From: Tolypeutes matacus
Taxonomy: Eukaryota > Chordata > Mammalia > Cingulata > Chlamyphoridae
Assembly (NCBI GenBank): GCA_026826555.1
Contig: JAKSZT010054583.1
Coordinates: 2,101,590-2,165,589 of the forward strand
Reading direction: 5' to 3'
Length of the DNA stretch: 64,000 nt
Shown: piece after piece, positions 21,111-33,830 of the stretch
Layout: every line of letters starts with the position of its first letter
Numbering within the stretch: position 1 is the stretch's first letter
The notes under the pieces: model-generated
What the model saw: only the letters and a program-made list of their open reading frames with translations
What the model was told of the DNA's origin: nothing
Database searches by the model: none
Made by a program: the position numbers and the translations under genes

Positions 21111-23416
21111 ACTGTTTACAATGCCAGAGTTCTTTTCACTACAGTTTAGCTGCCTCTGTGAAAATCTATAGATAAACCCACACTTCAAAATAGAGGAATA
21201 ACCTGTTTTTATCAAATTATTTGGTTTTCCACATGATTTTTCATGCCATTGCTTACCCTTGTCCCCAGTCATCACAATGTTATGAGTGAAAGTGCAGTAA
21301 ATGTAACTTTGAATTATTTTATTGCCTTTGTGTTTTATTTTAAACATCATTTAAAACAAAGTTTTAAATAAACTTTGTGTTTATTTAAAATTTAAATAAA
21401 CCTCATCTGTTTAACTTCTTGGAAGAATCTTGACACCCCCCCAGCCCATTAATTTAAATGTAAAATGCCAAATAAAATTGTTAAATAAATCGATTGATTA
21501 TTCATTAGATACTTGTAGCAAGTCATGAAATCAATTATTCATCATTTTAACTGAGAGAACAGTCTACGCGAAGAATAAAATCAAACACAATTCAGGTAAA
21601 TACCGTTGGGTTTTGTACCAATCGTTCTCTTTCAAATTGCAATTCTTGCAATTAAATCTAACTGGAATTAAAATGTGAACGGATTGATTGAAGCTCTGAG
21701 TTATGATTGCATGAAGTGTGTGATCTGCAATGTCCTGGTCACAGGGGATGGCCAGCAGCACAGCCATGTTTGCTCTTTTCCTCTAATCATTACTCTGGTC
21801 AGAATATAAGAATGTTTCAATAATTACTGTCTTTCCTCCCCCAACCCCCTGACAAAGATAATTTATAGTTAGTAGTCAATAACTTTAGATAGAACATTTA
21901 TTGAAAGTAGTTTCTAGTAGAAAACTTTGAATTATAATGCAATTTTAGAGGAAAAATTCTGTGTTTTATTGTGTGAGTTTTTTTGGCTCAGCTTTTAAGG
22001 ACCAGTGTTTGAGTTTCATTGAATGTGAGAAAATGTTGAATGTCTCCAGAATGTTTGGAGTGGGGCTTTTTGGCTTGGAGTGTGTACTTAACTTCAGAGA
22101 GCATCAGTGGAAATGTTAGTTGGGGAAGATCCTCGCTTATCCCCTTAGTTACATTCTTGCAGCCTTTGCTTATATGTATTTATTATTTATGCATTTCACT
22201 CAACTGTTTGTTCCTACTAGTAATGGTTAGACAAAATGTCCTCTACAGTATCAAGATCAGCATTGCTGTAATGAAGCCTGAGCTCTGGTCAGGGGCTTCC
22301 ATTTTCTCCACCTAAGGCCCTCATTAAATCACGTCAAGTAATTTCAAAGCTGAACTCTTTTTTCTTGCTCTAGAAAGCTTGCCAAGTGCATTCCTGCTTA
22401 TATATTGAGGGAATTTGGAGAGTCATTTAAAGAAATTTGAGAAGAAGAAAAGAAACATTCCAATTTCCATGGTGTTGATAAAGAGTTACAGCATGTTATC
22501 ACCATGTATCATTTAGGTATTCATTTTTAATGTGTGTCATTGTTGTGTGGCAGTAATCTCTGCACCTATTTATAGCACCTTGCTTTACAGGAAATCTCCA
22601 TGGAGCCTTTACTAGGGGTCTGTTGCACCCAGACTAAAAGGAAATGCAATTTTATGTTTTTTACACTCAGAAGTCTGAAAGAAAGATTGTTCTTTTAAGA
22701 GGGCTACACAGAGCAGAACTAACTTTAATTACCACCTTGAGGTGTCAACAATTAGGGAAACTGAGGAAGTCACAACTCTGAGATGAAACTTTTCAGGTAG
22801 CTCTGTAAGGTGTTTTAAAAGGTAGATTGTCACTTTGTTAAGTGCCAGTTTCTCAAGTACTGTTTAATTATCTGTCAAAGTTTGAATGCACATGAAAAAT
22901 GCATCAAGCCAACTGAACTTGTCTGAGAGAAAAAGTAAAATTTATTTTTTTTGGGTGAAAGCCCCTGAAATGGATAAAATTAGAGCTGCTTCAAGAATAA
23001 AATTTAGACTGTTTTCTCTTCTTCAAGTTATTTTAGGTGACTAAGAGTAAATTATTTTAAGAGAGGTGGACATTTTTTTAAGTAGGCACCTTTCAAAACA
23101 CAGAAATCCAAGTCTTTCTTAAAGACTGACTTAATTTTTACATGTGTTCATTAGAAACTGTATCCTGCTTAAAAAGACATGGTCCCATCATCTGCAGGCT
23201 TCTATTTTGGAGGAATAATCATTCAATCAAGTATATTTCCTTCTTTTTAGTTACCAATATTTCCCTTTGAGTGCACTTGGCTTGCCCCTGTCTCTAACTT
23301 CTATTAAAATTATGATGACTCTATCCTGGATGCCTGGTCCTTCTCACAGACTTTCTTTTCCACTATGCAGGAGCAGCTTTGTATTCTGAAATCTAAGCAG
23401 AGAGAAAGTTTACCCA
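21111..23416. other. Repeat-poor AT-rich block (about 2.3 kb)
   Basis: No interspersed repeat, no SINE and no meaningful ORF. Absence of repeats over this length in such a repeat-rich window may reflect either chance or conserved noncoding DNA. Nothing in the sequence decides it. Confidence 0.4.
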
Positions 23417-23430
23417 AAAGTGTTTCTTTT

Positions 23431-23824
23431 TTAAAAAAGACTTATTTATTTACTCCCCGGGCCCCCCCCCCCCCCCCCGTTTTGGGCTCACTGTCTGCTC
23501 TCTAAGTATTTTTCTGCGTCTGCTTGTCTTCTCTCTAGGCGGCACCGGGAACCAGTCCTGGGACCTTCCGGAGTGGAGAGAGTCTGCTCAATCTCTTTCG
23601 CCACCTCAGTTCCCTCATTTGTTGTATCTCTCACTGTCTCTCTTCTGTGCCTCTTTTTGTTGCATCATCTGGCTGTGCCAGCTCTCCGTGTGGGCCAGCA
23701 CTCTGCTTGGGCCAGCTGGCCATGTGAGCCAGCTTGCTTTTCATCAGGAGGCCCCAGGAATCAAACCCCAGACCTCCCATATGATAGACGGAAGCCCAAT
23801 CACTTGAGCCACGTCTGCTTCCCC
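23431..23824 (-). mobile_element. Long composite DAS SINE with C17 tract
   Basis: Reverse complement of a DAS tRNA unit at the right end ('gaggccccaggaatcaaaccccagacctcccatatg...gagccacgtctgcttcccc'). A GCCAGC-rich middle ('gtgggccagcactctgcttgggccagctgg') and a left part with 'gggaccttccggagtggagaga' complete it. A run of 17 C lies at 23462-23478. A 14-bp duplication aaagtgtttctttt flanks it (23417-23430 and 23825-23838). Same long subtype as 43015-43442. Confidence 0.93.
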
Positions 23825-23849
23825 AAAGTGTTTCTTTTAACAACTGATT

Positions 23850-23965
23850 ATTAAAGGCCACTCTGGGCCAGGCTCAGTGTTAGTGCTGGAATATAGCAGT
23901 GAACTTAATGAGGAAAAATCCATGCCCTCATGGAGCTTACATTCAATGGGGATGGGTATCAGCGT
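23850..23965 (-). repeat. L2 3'-end fragment
   Basis: 'gggccaggctcagtgttagtgctggaatatagcagtgaac...catgccctcatggagcttacattca' is a typical reversed L2 end. Confidence 0.8.
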
Positions 23966-24095
23966 CTTACTATGAAATATAAGTTGGTCTGCTTTACGTC
24001 TTCTCTAGTTTTCTCTTCCCAAGAACAGAACTTTAACTAATGCAGTTAAAATACACCCTACCTAGATCAAGATCAAGAGAGATTCTTGTTTTATT

Positions 24096-24219
24096 TTACT
24101 TACTTACTTACTTACTTACTTAATTAATTTATTTATTTACCGGGAGGTACCGGCGATCGAACCTCGGTCTCTCCATATGGCAGACGGATGCCGAACCTCT
24201 TGAGCCACATCCGTTTCCC
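24096..24219 (-). mobile_element. Monomeric DAS SINE with (ACTT)n tail
   Basis: 'accgggaggtaccggcgatcgaacctcggtctctccatatgg...gagccacatccgtttccc' in reverse. Its tail is a CTTA/TTTA tetranucleotide run instead of plain T. Confidence 0.9.
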
Positions 24220-24298
24220 AATTTATTTTTATTTATTTATTTTTAAGGAGGTACCAGGGATTGAACTTGGGACCTTGTACATGGGAGACAGATTCCTA
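24220..24298 (-). mobile_element. Truncated DAS SINE
   Basis: 'ttttaaggaggtaccagggattgaacttgggacc...catgggagacagattcct' is the 3' two thirds of a DAS unit; the A-box head is missing. It abuts the tail of the preceding SINE. Confidence 0.8.
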
Positions 24299-24950
24299 TT
24301 AAGAGAAAATTGCATTCTCTTTGCTAAGGCAATAAGTAATTCAGAGCCAAGAGTTCTTTCTACCATAGCTGTCTTAGCTTGGTTATCAAGGAAGATGTCA
24401 GAGTAGGAAGCTCTAACAATCAGCTCTTCCCATGGGGCAACTAACAATCAGCTAGAATCTGTCTAGATCAACTGTTTGCGGGACTCCAGAGAACAGGAGA
24501 ACACAGTGCACCATCCCGGGAAGAACAGGAAGAGAATATTAACCACCTGCCATGAAGATTGCTGAGTAGATTCCTCTATGTTGCAGAGGCGATTGCCCAT
24601 CCCCCACTGGCGAGGCGGGCCATCTTGGAACCCACTTCCTGGTTGGAAGCAGCTCTCTTTCCTAAAAGCAGGGGAGGGGAAGTGGCCTAGCACTAGCTAC
24701 AGCTGTTGATTGGCAAATTTGGCTAATTGGATTCCAATCTTGAGCACAGCTGAGGTTTAAACCTGCCCAAGCCACCAAGAGGCCAGCAGCATTTGTGCTG
24801 AGTGGAAGTAGGAGGGGACTGAAAAACAAACCGGTCCCCGCCCCCGGGGCAGTGGGGATCAGATCCAGTGCATACAGTTTGGAAAGGCCACTGCTTAGGC
24901 CCCACACCTAGCAGGAGTGGAAATTGGGTGCAGTTTGAACTCTTTCTTGG

Positions 24951-25270
24951 GGCAGAGCAGGCAGATTCACACTAGGCCCCCTGGAAGGAGAGGCGAAGTG
25001 CGTACTTTCTCATGGGCAGTGTGGGCAGATTCTCCCTGTCCACCTTAAAAGGGCTGCTGCACACTGGGCCTCAATGCATCCCAGGACAGAGAGGAAGCAC
25101 ACACTCTCTCTTGGGCAGTGTGGGCAGATCCACCCAACCCACACTGAATAACTGCTGTACTCTCATTTCCAAGGTGCCCCCTGTAAGAAAGGAACCAAGA
25201 GAAGTCTGATCACTGTCTTTCAAAACAGTGCAGGCAGAGTCACCCTGCCCACCTGGAGGCAGGTACCCAG
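24951..25270 (+). repeat. Diverged tandem monomers in the L1 5' UTR
   Basis: A motif like 'gggcagtgtgggcagatt-c-ccctg-ccacc' recurs near 24951, 25014, 25113 and 25224, giving spacings of about 63, 99 and 111 bases. Flanking words (ctgctgcacactgggcc / ctgctgtactctcatt; aggcgaagtgcgtact / aggaagcacacact) recur in the same order. Repeated promoter monomers are known from other L1 lineages such as mouse; here this is inference. Confidence 0.65.
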
Positions 25271-25881
25271 CACAGGGGGTGGCAGTTGATCAGAGAACTC
25301 AGAGCTGTTCAACAGCTTCATCCTGGATAGGCTGGTAACCTCAGCCTCAACCATGGCACCAGGAGATAAATCAGCTGAGAATTAAAGTCACAGATTAACT
25401 TTAAGACAGTGAGGAACAACTGGATAGAGTGCAACCTGCTGGGTAATTTAGGAAAGCCTTGATTGGGGGAGACATAAAAGACAAGATTGGAGGCCTTTAA
25501 GGGTCTCTTCTCTAGAGCACATTGGAATTGATCTACACTCCCTTTATAGGTCCCATGAGCTTGTTTTGATGGGGAAACCAGAGCTGGGAAGGCTGTCTTG
25601 AGGGAAACACTTCTACAAAAACTAACCATACAGGAAATAGCAGTGAGAGAACACAAAAGACTATTACAAATATACAGAGGTAAATTAAAAAAAAAAAACA
25701 AAAAACCAAACAGAACAGACTAATATTCACAGAGAAGGAACAGGGGAGGCTTTAGCAAAAAGCCAACCAATAAGAAAGCCATAGGCTAAAGAGAGAAACT
25801 GAGAGCCTAGTAAACACATAAAAAAATCAGATAGCAAGACACTAGCAAAAAATTACAAGTGGTACTAAGAAACAGAAAGAT

Positions 25882-26690
25882 ATGACCCAGCCAAAGGAAC
25901 AAATGAAACCTTCAGATGAAACACAGGAATTGAGACAACTAATCACAGATATCCAAACAAATATCCTTAATAAATTCAATGTGATGGCTAAAAAGATTAA
26001 GGACATTAAGAAGACATTGGTTGAACACAAAGAAGAATTTGAAAGTTTGCAGAGAAAAGTACCAGATCTTATGGGAATGAAGGACATATTAGAAGAGATT
26101 AAAAAGACATTGGAGGCATATAATAGCAGATCTGAGTTGGTTGAAGACAGAAAAAATGAGTTGGAGGACAGAGCACTGAATTTGAAAAGACAGGAGAACA
26201 GAAAAAGAAAGGAATGGGAAAAATGGAACAGGGTCTCAGGGAATTGAATGATAACACGAAACACACAAACATATGCATTATAGATATCCCAGAAGAAGAA
26301 GAGAATGGAATAAGGGCAAAATATATATATATATATTTGAGGAATAATAGCCCCAAATTTCACACTTATGAAAGACGTAAATATCAATATCCAAGAAGGA
26401 CAACACACCCCAAACAGAATAAATCCAAATAGACCTATTCCGAGACACTTACTGTTCAGAATGTCAAATGCCAGAGATAAAGAGAGAATTTTGAGAGCAG
26501 CAAGAGAAAAACAATTCATCACATACAAGGGATTCTCAATAAGACTAAATACCAATTTCTCATCAAAAAGCATGGAGGTGAGAAGGCGTGGTATGATATA
26601 TTAAAGGTTCTGAAAGAGAAAAACTGCCAGCTAAGAATTCTTTATCCAGAAAAACTGTCCTTCAAAACTGAGGTGAGTTTAAAGACTTTA
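25882..26690 (+). pseudogene. L1 ORF1 remnant (ORF1p, RNA-binding protein)
   Basis: The ATG at 25882 opens a 121-codon coiled-coil-rich segment (ELRQLITDIQTNILNKF, heptad Leu/Ile pattern). A frameshift near 26220-26247 follows. The RRM-like part continues in another frame (NICIIDIPEEEE), and after a further shift the C-terminal domain appears (TPNRINPNRPIPRHLLFRMS, RDKERILRAAREK, YKGFSIRLNTNFS). In intact L1, ORF1p forms trimers that coat L1 RNA in the cytoplasm. At least two frameshifts, one next to an (AT)n expansion at about 26320, break this copy. Confidence 0.9.
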
Positions 26691-29069
26691 TTGATAACAA
26701 AAACTGAAAGAGTATGTCACCAAGAGACCAGATATACTAAAGGGAGTGCTGCAAACTGAAAGGAAAAGACAGGAAAGAGAGGCCTGGAGAAGAGTGTAGA
26801 AATGAAGATTATTAGTAAGGCTAAAAAAAGGATAAGAAGACAGATAATAGTAAAATAGGTCAATGGAAAGTTAAAAGATATAATGGACAAAGTAAGTAAT
26901 GCCTTTATAGTAATAACATTAAATGTTAATAGATTGAACTCCCCAATCAAAAGACACAGACTGGAAGAATGAATAAAAATGTCAGCCATCTATATGCTGT
27001 CTACAAGAGACTCACCTTATATACAAGGACACAAATAGACTGAAATAAAAGGCTGGAAAAAGATACCCCATGCAAACAATAATCAAAAAAGAGCTGGGGT
27101 AGTGCTACTATTATTGGACAAAATAGACTTTAAATACAAAACTGCTATTAGAGATGAAGAAAGACATTATATATTAATAAAAGGAGCAATGCACCAAGAA
27201 GAAATGCACCTAACTAGGGTGCATAAAGCACACACTTGCAAAACTGAAGAGAGAAATAGATTTCTCTACAATAATAGTTGGAGACTTCAATACAACACTC
27301 TCATCTTTGGATGATCAACTGGACAAAAGGATCAATAAGGAAACAGAGAACTTGAATAAAATGAAAAATGAACTAGATCTCACTGACATATATAGAACAT
27401 TGCACCCCAAAACAACAGTGTATACATTCTTCTCAAGTGCTCATGAATCTCTCTCTAGGATAGACCATATGTTGGAATAGTAAACAAGTCTCAATAAATT
27501 TAAAAAGATTGAAATTATACAAAGCGCTATTTCTGATCATAATGGAATGAAACTGGAAATCAATAACAAGTGGAGAAAGGGAAAACTCACAAATAAATGG
27601 AGGTTAAACAACACACTCTTAAAAATTGGTGGGTCAAAGAAGAAATCACAAGAGAAATCAGTAAATACCTCAAGAGAAATGAAAACAGGAACACAACATA
27701 TCAAAACCTATAGGATGCAGCAAAGGCAGTGCTGAGAGGGAAATTTATAACCCTCAATGCTTACATTAAAAAAGAAGAAAGAACTAAAACCAAAGACCTA
27801 ATTGAACACATGCAAGAACTAGGAAAAGTAATCCCAAAGTAAGCAGAAGGAAAGAAATAACAAAGATTAGAGGAGAAATAAATGAAATTGAAAACAACAA
27901 CAACAACAACAAAAAACCAGAGAGAATTAAAAAAAACCCAAAAATTGGTTCTTTGAAAAGATTAACAAAATTGACAAATCCTTAGCTATACTGTCAAAGA
28001 AAAACAGGAGAGAAGATAAAAATAAATAAAATGAGAAATGAGAGGGGGGACATTACTACTGACCACACAGAAATAAAAGAGCTCATAAGAGGATAATATG
28101 AACAACTGTATGCCAACAAACTAGACAATGTAGACAAAATGGACAAATTCCTAGATAAACACATACAACCTACACTGACACTAGAAGAAATAGAAGACCT
28201 CAACAAACCAATCACAAGTAAAGAGATTGAAAAAGTATTCAAAAACTCCCAAAGATGAAAAGCCCAGGACCACATAGCTTCACAGGTGAATTCTACCAAT
28301 CATTCAAAGAAGAATTAATACCAATCTTGCTCAAACTCTTTCAAAAAATAGAACAGAAGGGAACACTACCAAACTCATTCTATGAAGCCAAAATCACCCT
28401 AATACTAAAGCCAAAAAAATATAACACAAAGAAAGAAAATTATAGACCAAGTTCTCTAATGAATATAGATGGAACAATCCTCAAAAAAATACCTGCTAAT
28501 TGAATCCAACAAAATGTTAAAAGAATTGAACACCATGATCAAGTGGGTTTTATCCCAGCTATGCAAGGATGGTTTAATACAAGAAAATCAATCAATGTAA
28601 TGCATCACATTAATAAATCGAGGAAGAAAAACCACTTGATCATCTTGAGTGATGTGGAAAAAGCATTTGACAAAATCCAACATTCTTTCTTGATGAAAAT
28701 TCTCTGAAATACGGAATAGAAGGAAACTTTTTCTCAACAGGATAAAGTGCATATATGAAAAACCCACAGCTAACATTGTACTCAGTGAAGAAATACTGAA
28801 AGCTTTCCTGCTGAGATTAACACAAGATAAGGATACCCGCTATTACCACTGTTGTTTAATATTGTGCTGGAAGTTCTAGCTGGAGAATTAGGCAAGAAAG
28901 AGAAATAAAAGGCATCCAAATAGGAAAGAAAGAAGTAAAACTTTCACTGTTTGCTTATAACATGATCCTATATCTAGAAAATCCCCCAAAATCCACAAAA
29001 AATCTACTAGAAGTAAAAGATGAATTCAGCAAAGTGGCAGGATACAAGATTAATATGCAAAAATAGGTA

Positions 29070-29640
<571 letters not shown>

Positions 29641-30534
29641 GGTACTGTTTCTATACACTACTAACGAGCAATCTGAGGAGGAGGTCAGGAAAAATATCCT
29701 TTACAACAGAGACCAGAGGAATCAAATATTTAGTAATAAACTTAACCAAGGACATAAAGGTCTTGTATTCAGAAAACTATAATACATTGCTAAAAGAAAC
29801 CAAAGAAGACCTAAATAAAAGGAAGGATATTTACCCAAATTTATCTACAGATTCAATGCAATCCCAATAAAACTTTCAACAGCCTTGTTTATAGAATTGT
29901 AAAACCAATTATCAAATTTATTTGGAAGGTTAATAGGTCCCAAATAGCCAAAAATATCTTAAAAAAGAAGAATAAAGGTGGAGGACTCTCACTTCCTGAC
30001 TTTATATTACTTAGCTACAGTGGTAAAAACAGCTTGGTACTGGCATAAAGACAGACAGATTGACTAATGGAATAGAATTGAATGTACAGAAATAGATCCT
30101 CAAATTTATGGCAAATAATTTTTTGACAAGGCTGTCAAGCCCTCCCATCTGGGCCAGAACAGTCTAGTCAACAAATGGTGCTGAGAGAACTGGATAGACA
30201 TATCCAAAAGGAAGAAGGAGGACCTCTAGTCACACCTTATACAATAATTAACTCAAAATGGATCAAAGATCTAAATATAAAAGCTACAACCATAAAACTT
30301 CTAGAAGAAAATGTAGGGAAACATCTTCTAGATCTTATGATAGGCAGTGGTTTCTTAAGCCGTACTCCCAAAGCACGAGCAATGAAAGAGAAAATGGATA
30401 AATGGGACCTCTTTTTGCATCAAAGAACTTTGTCAAGAAGGTCAAAGGGCAGCCTACTCAATGGGAGAAAATATTTGGAAACCATATATCCCATAAGGTT
30501 CAATATCTGTGTTATATAAAAAGATCATACATAC

Positions 30535-30707
30535 GGACTATAGTTAGTAGTAATACTTTGACAATGCTCTTTCATAATTTGTTAACAAATGTTTCACAAC
30601 AATGCTAAGTATTTGTGGTGGGATGATGTGTGGGAGCCCTGTATGATGTTATGCATGTTTGTTTTGTAAGTTCACAATGTTTATTGAACATGTATAGTTT
30701 ATGTATG
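30535..30707 (+). repeat. L1 3'-UTR tract duplicated within ORF2
   Basis: 'ctatagttagtagtaat...gctctttcataatttg...tttgtggtgggatgatgtgtgggagccctgtatgatg' aligns collinearly with 32744-32920 in this element's own 3' UTR. Upstream ([15 protein letters not shown]) and downstream ([19 protein letters not shown]) ORF2 sequence resumes normally, so the tract interrupts or replaces a short part of ORF2. Confidence 0.85.
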
Positions 30708-31325
30708 TAACTCAATTAAAATATGGGCAAACGACTGGGATAGACATTTCTCCAAAGAAGAAATACAAATGGACAAAAAGCACATGAAAAAATGTTCAAC
30801 ACCATTAGCTATTAGGGAAATGCAGATCAAAACTAAACTACACTGAGATATCATTTTACACATTATAAAATGGCCATTGTTAAATAAACAGAAACTGCAA
30901 GTGCTGGAGAGGATGTGGAGAAATAGGAACACTCCTTCACTGTTGGTGGGAAGGTGCAGCCTCTGTGTAAGACAGTTTGACAGTACCTCAAGAAGCTGAA
31001 TATAGAAATGCTACATAATCCAGCAATCCTGTTACTAGGAATATATTCAGAAGAACTGAAAGCAAGAATGTGAACTGATATTTGCACACCGATGTTCATA
31101 GCAGCATTATTCACAATTACTACAATATGGAAACAACCCAAGTGTCCATCAACTGATGAGTGGATAAAGAAAATGTGGTATACACATGCAATGGAATACT
31201 ATATGGCTGTAAGAAGAAATGAAATTGGGATGTATATGACAACATGGATGAACCTTGAGGACATTACATTGAGTGAAATAAGTCATACACAAAAGAACAT
31301 ATATTGCGTGGTCTCACTAATATGA

Positions 31326-32950
31326 CCTAAAATTATGAGTAAACTCACAGAGATAAACTCTACAGTATAGGTTACTGGGAAATAGAATGTGGGTTGAGAA
31401 TGGGAGCTGATGCTTAATGTATGTAGAATTTTTAATAAGTTTTATTGTAAGTGTGTGTAAATGAATAGAGTTGATGGCAATACACTATTATAAGCATAAC
31501 TAACACCACTGATTTATAAATGTGATTGTTGCTAAAAGAGGTAGTCGGTGGATGTAATATTTCAATTGAAAGGAAGCTAGAGAATAATCTAGGGTATGTC
31601 TAACAGTGATTTTGGTGGTCGATGAAGAGTGTGGTTAATAGTATAAGAATGTTCTTTTAAAAAGTGTTAAGAATATGGTGATACACGGGAAAATTAGAAC
31701 TAATGTAACATAAATTATAGTTAAGAGTAATACTATAATATTTTTGCAGCAATGGCAAAGAAGATATATCAATTCTAAGGGAAAACAATAGGGAAGTATA
31801 AGAGGATATGGGATTTTTCCTTTTGGAGTAATGAAAATGTTCTAAAATTGATTGAGGTGATGACAATACAATATGAAAGTCACTGAGTGTACACTTTGAA
31901 TGGACTATACAAGGCATGTGTGGCAGTTTGATATTGTTTATGGATTCCAAAAATAGATATTGGATTATGTTTGTAAACTGGTCTGTTCCTCTGGGCATAT
32001 TAGATTTTATTAACCTCAGAGGTTTCACTTTTACTTGATTAAATTATGATTAGGGCTTTGATTGGGCCACATCAGTAGGACGTCGAGTCCCTGCCCCCTT
32101 GGTGGGTGGAGACTCACAGAGAAAATGACAGGGCAGGGGAGAGAGTTGGTATTTTTGATGCTGGAGCCCAGGAAGTAAACACTCAGGAGAAGAACACAGA
32201 CGAATAGAGACAGCTCCATAGACACGGCTGAGACCCCAGAAAGAGAGATGGGCCATTGGCCTGATAGTCTACAGCTGACCTTGTGGAGACAGTAGAACAG
32301 CTGAGCCTGGAGAGAAATGAGCCCTAGAGAGAGAGAGACGAGTTTTATGCTAACCTACAGCTGAGAAAGGAAGGAGCTGGGACCACGGAGCCTTAGGAGG
32401 AAGTCTGAACCCTTACAGAGACCGGCAGCCATCTTGCTCCAACGCGTGGCAACAGACTTTGGTAAGAGAAGTAACTTATGCTTTATGGCCTTGTAACTGT
32501 AAGCTTCCACCCCGAATAAATACCCTTTGTAAATGCCAACAGATTTCTACTTTGCATCAGCACCCCTTTGGCTGACTAATACAGCATGGGACTGTATAAC
32601 ACAGTGTATCCTGTAGTGGAAGTTGGACTGGTTAACCGAACAAATATGAGAACACACTCTCATGAACTATAACAAGTATATTATACTAATACAGGTGCCA
32701 ATTATTTACTGGGTTGGGGGAAAATACACCAAATGTAAGATATGAGCTATAGTTAATAGTAATGTTTTGATGAAGCTCTTTCATAGTTTGTAACAAATAT
32801 TTCACACCAATGCAAGGTGTTTGTGGTGGGGTGATGTATGGGAGCCCTGTATGATGGTATGCATATTTGTTTTGTAACTTCACAACTTTTACTATATACT
32901 TATTTATGGATGTTCATGTATGCATGATAAACTACAATTTTAAAAAGTTT
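31326..32950 (+). other. L1 3' UTR, split by a solo LTR
   Basis: Contains 'gggatttttccttttggagtaatgaaaatgttctaaaattgattgaggtgatg' and 'gtgtacactttgaatgga', hallmarks of old mammalian L1 3' ends. The LTR at 31919-32583 divides it. Confidence 0.85.
31919..32583 (+). mobile_element. Solo LTR, 665 bp (ERVL-like)
   Basis: Starts TGTGGCAGTTTGATATTG and ends CTGACTAATACA, with the canonical TG...CA. A perfect 5-bp duplication gcatg (31914-31918 and 32584-32588) flanks it. It has an AATAAA at about 32515 ('ccgaataaatacc'). Same family as 11058-11685. The 5-bp duplication supports ERVL-type integration. Confidence 0.95.
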
Positions 32951-33289
32951 AGACAAAAAAGATTATATGAGAAGAGAGAGCCCTAACACATAAGCCTTTC
33001 CACATCATTGCCATTTGTCTTCCCTGAGGCCCTTGCTTTAAATTCCAAGAGGTGAAAACAATTCAGAAGGAAAAATGATTAGTGGAATGAAGGACTGATT
33101 TATGAGAAAAGATCATAGGAGATAAATATGTTTGGTATGAATTCAAGAGGCTCTCAGCAACTGCTCCTTGGGATACAAATAGTGAGGCAGGATTAGCATA
33201 TTAAAGATAAAACAGAGATCTATAGTAGAATAGAAGAGGACAATTCAGAACTGTTGGGAATAATTTGGGTTCAAAAATAATCCTTAGCC
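32951..33289. other. Unique sequence
   Basis: Nothing recognised. Confidence 0.4.
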
Positions 33290-33400
33290 TTTGTGCAATG
33301 CTTTACAGGTGAATAGCAAGGATTTACTAAGGATTTATTTTGTGCCAGCTACTGTGTTAAGTGCTGCACGCAAATAATCTTGCTTAATCTTTACAAAAAG
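33290..33400 (-). repeat. MIR fragment
   Basis: 'atttattttgtgccagctactgtgttaagtgctgcacgcaaataatcttgcttaatc' is the reversed MIR 3' portion. Confidence 0.7.
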
Positions 33401-33600
33401 ATTCATTTAACAAATATTTTTTGAGTGCTTGCTATGTGCCAGGCATTGTTCTAGTGTCTGGAGATACAGAGATAAAAAGAAAAGACAAAAAATTCCTGTC
33501 CTCAAGCAGTTTCCACTTAGAGGAGGGAGGTAGAAAGCATACAAAAAAGTAATTTGTTATTGTGTCAGTTTGTGATAAGTGCTATGGAGGAACTATTATT
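33401..33600 (-). repeat. L2 3'-end fragment
   Basis: 'ttcatttaacaaatattttttgagtgcttgctatgtgccaggcattgttctagtg...cctgtcctcaagcagtttccactta' reads as reversed L2. Confidence 0.8.
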
Positions 33601-33634
33601 TACACAGTTTGCAAAGTAAATTCACATGCACCAT

Positions 33635-33830
33635 TAATTCTTTGAACATATATTTCTTGAGCACTTAATATGAACCAGCTATTGTGCTCACAACAATTGT
33701 ATAGTTATTATTTTTCTACAACTTTTAATGCAGATGCTGAAAATTAGAGAGATGTTAAACTATTTTTCCCAGGTAATACTGCTGGTAAATTGCAGAGCCA
33801 GTACCCATATCCATATTTTCAGTTTCTAAG
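33635..33830 (-). repeat. MIR fragment
   Basis: 'tatttcttgagcacttaatatgaaccagctattgtgctc', 'gcagatgctgaaaattagagag' and 'cccaggtaatactgctggtaaattgcagagcc' follow reversed MIR in order. Confidence 0.65.

Noticed and set aside
25842..26573. 243-codon minus-strand ORF, the longest in the window
   Set aside because: It is the antisense shadow of L1 ORF1; its hydrophobic composition reflects A-rich sense sequence.
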